64,000 nucleotides of DNA from positions 1 to 64,000 of the forward strand of contig JAGCPW010000095.1 of the NCBI GenBank assembly GCA_017965495.1. Direction: 5' to 3'. The translations under genes were made by a program, and so were the position numbers. Below the pieces are notes generated by a model. It searched no databases, was not told the origin of the DNA, and saw only the letters and a program-made list of their open reading frames with translations. This document shows positions 20,912 to 28,807 of the stretch, piece by piece. Each line of letters starts with the position of its first letter. Position 1 is the stretch's first letter. The DNA comes from Eubacterium sp. (lineage in GTDB: Bacteria > Bacillota > Clostridia > Lachnospirales > Lachnospiraceae).

Positions 20912-21307
20912 TTAGATGTAATCCCATCTTTTTGACATTTCCTTAAATTTTTCCATTTCTTCCTTTATAAAGGTTTCAAAGTTACCATATTCTGCCGCTA
21001 CCATGAACTTGGAATTAAATACCACCGCTGAGTTATTATACCAGTCATATCTTGGGTCATCCAAGAACTTCCAACCAGCTTCTCTTAAAACTTCCATTAA
21101 ATGGTCAAAATCAGCTCTTACAACTAAGTCAGATGTGCGGTCTGTCAGAATGTCAACATTTCCATCCTTTACAGCTTCTACCATGTCAAGGATTTCCTTT
21201 GTTGGAGTATCGTAGGTGATAGTCCATTCCTTTACAATGGCATACTTCTCCCACTTTTCGCCAGCTTCGTCAACGATTTCTGTCCAGTCATAAAGTCTAA
21301 ATTTCAT
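20912..21307 (-). CDS. Hypothetical acidic protein, 131 aa
   Basis: Start chosen at ATG 21305-21307 with GGAGG 9 nt upstream. Mixed alpha/beta, Trp-rich (DWTEIV, KEWTIT, AGWKFL). Not recognised. Single-gene unit. Confidence 0.73.
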   Translation of the reverse strand: MKFRLYDWTEIVDEAGEKWEKYAIVKEWTITYDTPTKEILDMVEAVKDGNVDILTDRTSDLVVRADFDHLMEVLREAGWKFLDDPRYDWYNNSAVVFNSKFMVAAEYGNFETFIKEEMEKFKEMSKRWDYI

Positions 21308-21406
21308 ACAAATTACCTCCATAGATATACCAATTGTTTCCTTTGGGGTTCTTTCGTTCCCCTTACCTTATGTATATATTATACCATAGATTAAAGCACT
21401 TGTCAA
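21308..21406 (-). promoter_or_regulatory. Promoter and 5'-end hairpin
   Basis: TTGACA (21401-21406), 17 nt, TATAAT (21378-21383). Hairpin GGGG/CCCC (21359-21362 with 21345-21348), loop AACGAAAGAA. Confidence 0.86.
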
Positions 21407-21619
21407 CAGTTTTTAAAAAATTTTTTATTGTGATATTACACAAACTAAATGCAGATTATTTGTGCAACATTTTTCTCCTATTTTCCCTATTTATGCCAGC
21501 TCTCTTTTTTACATTTTTACCATATTTTTCCGGCGGAATTTTCCATGGAGAACTATGACATAAATGACAATAACTGGAAATTCCTCACTTATACCATAAT
21601 TGGTAGAAACTGGAAAATT

Positions 21620-21627
21620 GCCCGGGC
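21620..21627. repeat. GCCCGGGC module copy 28
   Basis: In a 586-bp spacer (21308-21893) between divergent genes. A GCACGGGCAAAATACC variant follows at 21653-21660. The rest is AT-rich; CACATAA/TATCACA-type words repeat at 21790-21830. Confidence 0.88.
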
Positions 21628-21893
21628 AAATTTCCAAATATTACCATTTTTCGCACGGGCAAAATACCATATCCTACCAATCAATCGCGGCAGAAATAAA
21701 TTACAATTCTCCCAATATATTATAAATATAATCTACCATAATTTTCTATAAAAGTAAATACTTTAACTCCAATTCCCATAAAATGTTTTCACACAACTTT
21801 CACATAACTATCACAATTCTATCACATTAATCCTTTATAATAATAACAATGAAACAAACAAACACCACGGGCAATTTGGAAAGGAATGGTATT

Positions 21894-22355
21894 ATGAACA
21901 TTTACAAAGAAATGGAAAAGGCAGACTACCTCGCAAGATACAAAAAGTTAGTATTCACTGAAAATCAAATCTATGGTTTTCCTTATGAATCAAATGTTTA
22001 CATCTACATCACCAAGAATGAATACTTTGACTTCTATCTTAACAAAAGTACAAAGAATGACTCAAAAACTCTTGACTGGCGTCCAACTAAGAAGTCAATC
22101 GAAAGAATGTTAGAAAAAGCGACAATCCTTTGCACAGTAGAAGAATTTGAACAGAATTACTGCTACGATAACAATGGTAGAACATTAGAGAAAATGTTAT
22201 TCACAAAGTTACTTAATCAGACTTATGTACCGGACACAGTAAGATTTGATAAGGGTGCAGACATTACAATCAACAATGTTCCTTATAGTGTAAAATATTT
22301 AAGGGGCAGACTTAGTGATATGAAAACTATCGAAACCGCTGAAAATGAAAAATAA
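21894..22355 (+). CDS. Possible PD-(D/E)XK-like small protein, 153 aa
   Basis: Start chosen at ATG 21894 with GGAAAGGAATGG upstream. Shares with the 23686 gene the pattern (T/S)VxEFE...YDNNGRTLEKMLF followed by DITINNVPYSVKYLRGRL. The D-x-(I)-x-(S/Q)-(V/I)-K spacing there resembles the D...xxK strand pair of restriction-like nucleases, and a glutamate in RTLEKML would fit the first helix. Activity is unproven. Confidence 0.7.
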   Translation: MNIYKEMEKADYLARYKKLVFTENQIYGFPYESNVYIYITKNEYFDFYLNKSTKNDSKTLDWRPTKKSIERMLEKATILCTVEEFEQNYCYDNNGRTLEKMLFTKLLNQTYVPDTVRFDKGADITINNVPYSVKYLRGRLSDMKTIETAENEK

Positions 22356-22367
22356 TTTAACATTAAG

Positions 22368-22385
22368 CCGCCAAGCGATTGGCGG
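22368..22385 (+). terminator. Intrinsic terminator
   Basis: CCGCCAA-GCGA-TTGGCGG then TTCCTTTTT. Confidence 0.86.
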
Positions 22386-22451
22386 TTCCTTTTTGCCGCG
22401 AAGACTGGAATATACTGGGAAATCGCGGCGAAAAATTAGGAAATGAATCTC

Positions 22452-22480
22452 TTTACTTTTCTGTAAAAATGTGGTATAAT
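22452..22480 (+). promoter_or_regulatory. + strand promoter, target unclear
   Basis: TTTACT (22452-22457), 17 nt, TATAAT (22475-22480) with TGG before it. No coding frame follows, so it may drive a non-coding RNA through the repeats. Confidence 0.55.
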
Positions 22481-22562
22481 ATACTTAGAAAGTTAAGAGT
22501 ACCAATAAATTGGGGTTCTTACTAAAACTTACAAAATTGGAAAAAGTTTCCGGGTGGAAGCC

Positions 22563-22660
22563 AGCTCCCATAAACTTCCATTTTTGGTAAATTTTTCCAA
22601 AAAGTGCAGCTCCCATTTTATTCCATTTATGGTAAAATTTCCCACAAACGTAGCTCCCAT
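22563..22660. repeat. Three AGCTCCCAT repeats about 44 bp apart
   Basis: AGCTCCCAT at 22563-22571, 22608-22616 and 22652-22660. Between them are TTCCATTTWTGGTAAA-like words; a further copy sits at 18545-18553. On the - strand each reads ATGGGAGCT. Confidence 0.65.
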
Positions 22661-22778
22661 AATCTCCCATAAATGGAAAAATCTCCCACTCCTAGCTCTC
22701 CTAGAATCTGGTAAAACTGGTAAAATCTGGAGGAATTTCCAGGAATATATCTCCAGCATCGGTAAAATGTGGAAAATT

Positions 22779-22786
22779 GCCCGGGC
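22779..22786. repeat. GCCCGGGC module copy 29 (last)
   Basis: Left TGGTAAAATGTGGAAAATT region, right AAATTTCCAATAACTG. No further copy occurs to the right end of the window. Confidence 0.88.
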
Positions 22787-22860
22787 AAATTTCCAATAAC
22801 TGTTAAACCCCTAAGCGGTTCAGATGAACCGATTTCACCGCTTTAAAGCGCTAAAGCGCC

Positions 22861-22954
22861 GGCACGGGCAATTATCCAAATTATGGACTTTACCACGGTA
22901 AAGCGTAACGCTTTAATGCGCTAAAGTGGCACGGGCAATTATCCAAATTATGGA
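22861..22954. repeat. Duplicated GCACGGGCAATTATCC element
   Basis: A 27-bp word, GGCACGGGCAATTATCC followed by AAATTATGGA, occurs at about 22861-22887 and 22928-22954. Between and around are hairpins: GCGCTAAAGCGC, AAAGCGTAACGCTTT and GTTCACGTGAAC. Confidence 0.65.
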
Positions 22955-22998
22955 TGAACTTTTTAGCGGTTCACGTGAACTGATTTAAAGATAACAAG

Positions 22999-23036
22999 AA
23001 CCGCCTTGAAACTGGCGGGAAAATTTCAAGGCGGTT
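22999..23036 (-). terminator. Intrinsic terminator
   Basis: AACCGCCTTGAAA/TTTCAAGGCGGTT 13-bp stem, five nt after the 23041 stop; strongest stem in the window. Confidence 0.85.
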
Positions 23037-23040
23037 TTTA

Positions 23041-23313
23041 TTAAAATCTGTTGCTTGCTTTTGTTTGGTCAATAAATCGGTTTACTCTTGTTTGGATAAA
23101 ACCTTTTGAAATAGTACCATAGTTTTTAATCACTTTGTATTCAAGAGTTAAATCAGACGGTTTAAGTGTTTTTCTGTATTCATAAAATTCATCGTCCAAC
23201 TGCTTTTTAGTACCGCTTAATGTTTTAACTGATACTAAGTTATCGTTTTTGTGAAGTACAATGCAAAAACCAATGTATTCACCTTTAAGAGCAAAATCAA
23301 ATTTTCTAAACAT
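23041..23313 (-). CDS. Hypothetical protein, 90 aa
   Basis: Start chosen at ATG 23311-23313 because GAGGTTGATT precedes it. An upstream ATG (23379) would add 22 residues including CKGC, but that stretch is a perfect inverted repeat and lacks a ribosome binding site. Basic C-terminus. Not recognised. Confidence 0.68.
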   Translation of the reverse strand: MFRKFDFALKGEYIGFCIVLHKNDNLVSVKTLSGTKKQLDDEFYEYRKTLKPSDLTLEYKVIKNYGTISKGFIQTRVNRFIDQTKASNRF

Positions 23314-23344
23314 ATTAATCAACCTCATTTCTGAATTTTCGGTA

Positions 23345-23372
23345 CTTGCAAGGATTTTGCAACCCTTGCAAG
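23345..23372. promoter_or_regulatory. Inverted repeat between two genes
   Basis: CTTGCAAGG (23345-23353) and CCTTGCAAG (23364-23372), perfect 9-bp arms with a 10-nt loop. May be an RNA hairpin controlling the 23041 gene or a processing site in a two-gene transcript. Confidence 0.55.
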
Positions 23373-23385
23373 CTACCATTTAATT

Positions 23386-23607
23386 TTAAGCTTCGTTTGT
23401 GTATACTGTCATGTTAGCTTCTTTAATTTCAGAACATCCAATATACTTGTATGACTCTCTTTTTTCTACCTTGCAGTTGATATAAGCGAAACGGCTGAAA
23501 TGGTCGTACATGTCACAATCAAATATTTTGCCGTGTACAAGTACCTTGCAGTCTGATTTGAGAAGGTTACCGTTGTTGTCATAAAAGAATGTGTTTGTAA
23601 TTTTCAT
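23386..23607 (-). CDS. Hypothetical protein, 73 aa
   Basis: ATG with GGAGG 9 nt upstream. Beta-rich with four cysteines (SDCKVL, FDCDMY, INCKVE, IGCSEI). Begins KITNTFFYDNNGNLLKSDCK. Not recognised. Confidence 0.72.
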   Translation of the reverse strand: MKITNTFFYDNNGNLLKSDCKVLVHGKIFDCDMYDHFSRFAYINCKVEKRESYKYIGCSEIKEANMTVYTNEA

Positions 23608-23648
23608 AATAATACCTCCATGATGAATTGTTAGCTTGTTTTTATTGT

Positions 23649-23677
23649 GTGGTTAGTGCTCTGACCACTAACCACAT
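23649..23677. terminator. Strong hairpin between genes
   Basis: TGTGGTTAGTG/CACTAACCACA 11-bp stem. A T-run (TTTTTT) follows on the + strand; on the - strand, in which the flanking genes run, no U-tract follows, so partial termination or processing is more likely. Confidence 0.65.
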
Positions 23678-23685
23678 TTTTTAAC

Positions 23686-24207
23686 TTACATGCAATACTG
23701 ATTGTAAAGCTCTGTTGCCTTTTCAGCATTTATCTTGATTGTGCTGTTATCAACGAACTTTATCTGATACACATCAAAATCACCATTGTCTTTGTGCGAC
23801 TCATTGGACTTTGTGTATTCGCAACCGAAAAACTCAAATATAACTCTTTCAGCTGTGTATCCGTTGTTGTCTTTGAATTCAGCTTTTTTTGCTTCAAATT
23901 CAGCTACTGAACAAAGTTCAAGGTCATTAGCTAAATTCCACTTTTTAACATCCTTCTTTCCACATCTGATACGGATTGAAGGTGTACCGTCAGAGCTGAA
24001 ACCACTGTAAACAGCTATTGCCTCTTCCTTCCAATTCAGCTCATGTGCCCACATTTTGCCAGCGTTCTCATAAACCATGATGAAATCACGGCTGAAAATT
24101 TCATCAAGATAAGCGTCAAGATATGCCTTGATGTAAGCTGTGTGAATGTCTGTTTTTTCAGAGTTTCTGAACTTAAAGCCTGTTGAAGTTTTCCAAATAA
24201 ATTCCAT
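23686..24207 (-). CDS. Possible PD-(D/E)XK-like protein, 173 aa
   Basis: Paralog of the 21894 gene: SVAEFEAKKAEFKDNNGYTA then ERVIFEFFG (about 100-127), and C-terminal GDFDVYQIKFVDNSTIKI (about 145-162). D-x-Y-Q-I-K fits the D...QxK variant of restriction-like nucleases. N-terminal half is helical. ATG with AGGAGG upstream. Confidence 0.72.
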   Translation of the reverse strand: MEFIWKTSTGFKFRNSEKTDIHTAYIKAYLDAYLDEIFSRDFIMVYENAGKMWAHELNWKEEAIAVYSGFSSDGTPSIRIRCGKKDVKKWNLANDLELCSVAEFEAKKAEFKDNNGYTAERVIFEFFGCEYTKSNESHKDNGDFDVYQIKFVDNSTIKINAEKATELYNQYCM

Positions 24208-24288
24208 AAAAGTACCTCCTGCCTTACGGCTGTTGTGTTTGTTTGTTTTCTATGTTCTTATTATAGCATGGTTAAAAACGTTTGTCAA
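24208..24288 (-). promoter_or_regulatory. Promoter and GCC-GTAA-GGC leader hairpin
   Basis: TTGACA (24283-24288), 17 nt, TATAAT (24260-24265). Hairpin 24221-24230 just before AGGAGG. Confidence 0.86.
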
Positions 24289-24609
24289 CAGTTTTTTTAA
24301 AAAAATTTAGGTTTTTTCAAAAATTTTTTTCAATAGGCACGGGCATTATAAAATGACTGATATTGTGACAAATCCACGGGTAGGAATGGATTTGGCACAA
24401 AGTGGTATGGGGGGGTGCTTTTGGATTGGAAATTCTGGAAAACGTCGAGAGCCGCGCCACCTGCTAAAAAACACACAAGAAATTTTTTAAAACTCGAAGG
24501 AAATCCGTGCCACCTGCTAAAAAACACACAAGAAAAATTTTAAAAGTCGAAGGAAATCCCACACAAGAAAAATTTTAATAAACCTAAAACCTAAAAGGAG
24601 GTCATCACC
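24289..24609. other. Non-coding divergent region before the late genes
   Basis: Separates the leftward early genes from the rightward late genes. Contains a GCACGGGC variant (24337-24344), a G-run and a 53-bp direct repeat. No TTGACA/TATAAT promoter points right, so the late promoter may be of another type. Confidence 0.6.
24456..24577. repeat. 53-bp direct repeat, two and a half copies
   Basis: Copies begin at 24456 and 24509 (GCCACCTGCTAAAAAACACA and on, through TCGAAGGAAATCC) and a third, partial copy lies at 24559-24577. Immediately upstream of the first late gene, so it may be a late promoter region or packaging site. Confidence 0.65.
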
Positions 24610-25674
24610 ATGTATAACCTAAACACCAATCTAGCCGAACGTGTTCAAGCCGTTCGCGAAAATCCCCCAACCACACCAGCCCAAGCGGAACAAGCAGCCA
24701 ACTATCTCCTCTACGGCAAAGATTCTGCTGGCCTATCCGCTGTAGACCGCAAACTTGTTTACCTCAAACCAAAACACGACTACTCAAAAAACGCACCCTT
24801 ATCCCTTGATGAGTTGACTGATTCGCCTACATTTATAGAAACACCATCTACATTTTCGCGCACTAAGTACCGCACACCAAAACCATCGTTTAGCCGCGAA
24901 GATTAGGCAAATGCCAATCTCCCAAATATCAACGACCTATGGCACTCTATAGATGAAGTCCAAAAAGTTCTCGAAAAAACCGACCCAACTTCCAAAAAAT
25001 ACTATGAGTTTAAGCACCTTTTGGTTGAGCTTCGCAAAGACCAATATTTGCTCCGCGACCAAGTTAAATCCCCAATCACCAAAAAACCAGACCACGCTTC
25101 AGCATGGGAGCCATCAGTTTCTTCTCTCGATACCTGGCCATTAAGTAACTCTATCCCCGGGGTTTTAGAAAACCCATTTCACAACGGGGTAGTGGTAGAT
25201 ATACCTCTCGACCCGCCACGCAACACTATCGACATGACGAACTGGAAGCACATTGCTCAAATTGGTTTTGGGTATTGGGAGCTAAGAGACGAAAACAAGC
25301 CCCTAATTGCTCAGTTTGATAAGTATGTGGAAATGGCCGGATTTAGTGAACAGCAAACCATTATTTGGGACGGAAAGCTTGCCGGCAAATCGAATTTGGA
25401 AATTTTGGCGGATTTGGAAGCCAGCGGCTACTCCCACGCGCCAAATTACATTAGTACAATTTGGACCACTTGCTGCAAAAAAGTTGCGGCTTAGGCGGAT
25501 TTAGTTTATGATGAATGGTGTTGTAAGGATTGGGATAAAGCTTGGAAGAGATGTAGTTGTTGTGGGGAATGGAAGATGAGGGATAAGAGATTGTGGCACA
25601 AGAAAAAGAAGAACGTTGATGGATGGGCAAATGTTTGTAAGGATTGTGTGGAGAAAAAGAAAAAGGATAAGTAA
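24610..25674 (+). CDS. Late operon first gene, C-terminal zinc-finger-like protein
   Basis: 354 aa with TAG read-through at 24904 and 25492, ending TAA (25672-25674). ATG with AAAAGGAGG upstream. The part after the second TAG carries a CC(9)CSCC...CKDC pattern (zinc-binding candidate) in a basic context. First in the packaging gene set, so a terminase-associated role is possible, but no family is recognised. Confidence 0.7.
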
Positions 25675-25677
25675 GAC

Positions 25678-25716
25678 GACCCCTGCTGGCTTCGCCAGCA
25701 GGCCCACCCCGGGGTC
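25678..25716. terminator. Compound GC-rich hairpin
   Basis: CCTGCTGGC-TTC-GCCAGCAGG (25682-25702) nested between GACCCC and GGGGTC. No T-run follows, so it may be an RNA processing or stability element rather than a terminator. Confidence 0.55.
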
Positions 25717-25780
25717 AATTAAAATTTCGCCGCGAAAGTAGTACCTAAAATCGCGGCAGTACAGTAAAGGAGTGATTTAA

Positions 25781-26044
25781 ATGGAAAAGGAATTAATGGA
25801 ACTGATGGTTAATGGCTTTCATATGTCAGATATTATCGGTCTTGCGAAATACGTGGGTATAGAATAGGATGAGTTAAGAGATTTGGTTGGGAAAGTTTTT
25901 GCATAGGAAGAAGATGGAATTCAGAATCTGGTTGTGGAAACTGTAATGAAGTTTTCTATGATGAATAGGATTTAGAAAAGAAAAGTTATGAAAATGTGCC
26001 GCGATATTGTGAGTGCAAACAAGGAAGCGAGCTAGAATGGCTAA
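25781..26044 (+). CDS. Small protein with four TAG codons, 87 aa
   Basis: ATG with AAAGGAGTG upstream. TAG codons at 25865, 25904, 25970 and 26033; stop TAA. Helical (MEKELMELMVNGFHMSDIIG), maybe a helix-turn-helix. Overlaps the next start by eight bases. Position suggests a terminase-related role. Confidence 0.62.
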
Positions 26045-26960
26045 GAAATGTTGTGTTTGTAAAGAAGATTTGTCGGTGGCAAAATTTATTGCCACCAATA
26101 ATCCTTTACTTGGAGGTTCTCTTCCTATTTGCCGCGATTGCGTGTAGGAATATATTGAAAAGCATAAGGATGATGAATGGAGTGCCGTTGACAGACTTTG
26201 TTAGTTGGCGGACATTCCTTTTATGCCGGAAGAATTTGCAAAGATATGGAAAGCTGACAGAAACGATGCCTTTGGTACGTACTCTTCAATTTTCCGCCAG
26301 AAACAATATGAGCATTTAAACTGGAAACCATATTAGGAGTTGTACGTTGAACTACAAGACCGTGATAAATTAAGTGCAGTTATCCCGGCGTTAGATGAGG
26401 ATAAGCGACTTGAACGTAAGGTTATGTGGGGCCCTCAGTATGATGATGAATAGTTGGAATACTTAGAGAATTTGTATGCTGGTATTCAGAACTCTGTTAA
26501 TATTGTTAATAAGATGCACGAAGACCAAGTTAAGAAAGCTTGTAAGTTGGCGCTAATTATGGAAGAAAAGTTAAGGGCCGGGGTTGAAATAGATAAGGAC
26601 TTAAAGGCTTATGATACTTTATGTAAGAGTGCTGGTATCACCACTACTGAAATTAAAGACGGTAACGACTTTAACAGTTGGGGTGAAATTTGTGCGTATC
26701 TGGAAAAATTAGGCTTCAAACCTACTTATGCTCGTGGCGCAAACAATGATGAAGTTGATAAATCAATGCGTATTCAGCAGTTCTGGACAAGATACCTGTT
26801 CATCAATGAAACTGGTATAGCTGATGAAATTAAAGAACGTATCGAAGCTCTCAAAACAGCCGACAAACTTACAAATAGTGGTTTTGACTGGGAAGAATAC
26901 AAAGAAGTTGCTACACAATTCGATGATATGGAAGAAGACGATTTCAACGTTGAGGTGTAA
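26037..26960 (+). CDS. Zinc-ribbon protein upstream of terminase, 307 aa
   Basis: Four TAG read-throughs (26145, 26202, 26334, 26451). N-terminal KKCCVCKED...PICRDCV is a four-cysteine zinc ribbon; the rest is helical and acidic at the end (DDMEEDDFNVEV). It directly precedes terminase large subunit, the usual place of the small subunit, so a DNA-recognition packaging role is inferred. Confidence 0.68.
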
Positions 26961-26963
26961 GTT

Positions 26964-28802
26964 ATGGTAGCTTTAGATTCTTTAAAGATATTGACAAAAG
27001 GTATTAATAAGGATACCACTACTAAATTTTATCGCGGCGAAATACAGTTAGATAAAGGCGCAAAAGTTGATAAAAATAGGATTCAAAGAAATCTCCCATT
27101 ATATCAATCTTACATGGAATATTTCATGAACTATCCTGATAAATTTGTTGATTTGCTTACACCGGTTGATTCTAAGTTCAAGCTTAAATTCTTCCAGCGC
27201 ATGTTCTTAAGAGCATGTGTAAGGTATGGACGAGTTCTTACTATTGCTCCCCGTGCCGCGGGTAAATCATTTATTTGTATTTTAGCGTTATTGCTGATTT
27301 GCATTTTTAGACCAAAAAGCACAACATTTATCTGTAGCCCTGGTAAAGCTCAGTCGGCCAAAATCGCCCAACAAAAGTTGGCGCAATTATTCGATATGTT
27401 GCCAATGCTTAAGTCAGAGATTGCTGTAGAAAACTATGGTACTGACTATATTAAGATTATATTCCGCAATAAGTCAAGTTTCGTAGTTGTTACACCTTTG
27501 AATAGTTCAAGAGGACAGCGTGCTACAGTAGGTATCATAGACGAGTTCAGAGATCATGACCCTACCGATATTGCTGAAATCATTCTGCCACTTTTAAACG
27601 TTGATAGACCTATGACAAATGGCGATAAGAATCCATCAGAGCCGCAGTAGGTACAATTATGGATTTCATCTGCTTCGGAAAAGAACACATTCTGCTATGA
27701 TAAGACTGTTGAGTTATTTGAATAGTCTGTAATAAATCCAAATAATACATTCTTCTTTGGCTTTGACTATAGAATTCCGGTACTCACGGGATTGCTTTCA
27801 AAGACCTACTTAAACGAATTAAAAACTTCTTCTACCTTTGATAGCCTAGGTTTTGCAAAAGAATATATGTCACGTTTCGTTGGTACTTCAGAAGACGCAT
27901 GGTTTGACTTTAATAAGTTAGAATCGGCGCGAAAGATAAATAATCCAGAAACTGTTGCTAATTTTTCGCGCGAAAGCGATAGAGATTGCTTTTATATTTT
28001 ATCTACTGACTTGGCGCGAAAAGGTTGTCAATCAGTTTGTACTGTATTAAAGGTCTATCCAACCAACGAAACTTTTAGAATCAAGTTGGTAAATATCTAC
28101 ATTTTAGGTGTAACAGAGAGTGAAAAAGACTTTACTCGACAGGTAATCGAACAAAAACGTCTTATCGCTCAATATAACCCAAGAGCTTGTGTAATAGATA
28201 TTAACGGTGTTGGTGCTCCATTTGGTGACTTAATGATTAAGGAAAGTTACGATGATAAAACCGGTATCACTTATCCACCTTATGGTTTTATGAATAGAGA
28301 CGAATATCTCGCTAACCAGCCAAGAGGATGCCAGAAAATACTTTATGGTATCAAAGCTAATGCCCAAATAAACAGTGATATGCACGCTATGTTATACTCA
28401 AAAATTTATTCGGGTCAATTAAGATTCTTAATATCAGAACAGCAAGCTAAGAACAAACTCATTTCCACTATCAAAGGGGCTAAGATGTCTCCGGAAGAAC
28501 AGAACAAACGTTTACAGCCGCACATATTAACAACTATCCTATTAAAAGAAATTCTTAACTTAAAAATTCGCCCAACTGGTGTAAGCAACCAAATCGCGGT
28601 AGAGCAGATTAATACAAGAATATTAAAGGATAAATTCTCCGCTCTTGAAATGGGTGTGTATTATGTTGTTCAACTTGAACAAGAAAACATGGCTAGACGT
28701 AGAAACCGTGGTTTAGGCAACGGTGCTGCCGGACGCAACTTAGTATTCGCTTCTCGTGGAAACTCCGGACGTGGAAGGAGTAACAAACATAGAAGGAGGT
28801 GA
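26964..28802 (+). CDS. Terminase large subunit
   Basis: 612 aa with TAG at 27648 and 27723. Walker A APRAAGKS (about 95-102), Walker B VGIIDEF (about 189-195) and the coupling segment ISSAS just after the first TAG. Nuclease domain aspartates in STDLARKG (D349) and ACVIDINGVG (D412). This ATPase-nuclease packages and cuts phage DNA at the portal. Basic C-terminus. GAGGTG precedes the ATG. Both TAG positions join the two halves of one TerL, strong evidence for read-through. Confidence 0.93.
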
Positions 28803-28807
28803 TAGGG

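Larger units (their letters stand above)
22356..23040. other. Non-coding repeat and hairpin region
   Basis: Between the + gene at 21894 and the - gene ending at 23041. It holds the + terminator, a + strand promoter, three AGCTCCCAT repeats, module copy 29, and a stretch (22800-22990) of hairpins and a duplicated 27-bp word. No gene is supported. Confidence 0.65.

Noticed and set aside
22485..22759. 61- and 76-aa frames on the - strand in the AGCTCCCAT repeat area
   Set aside because: Product is repeat-derived (MGA...KF...KW), without ribosome binding site; treated as non-coding repeats.
1991..22786. Integron-like attC sites
   Set aside because: The GCCCGGGC modules lack the long paired arms and core sites of attC, and no integrase is visible; only the general idea of cassette exchange is kept.
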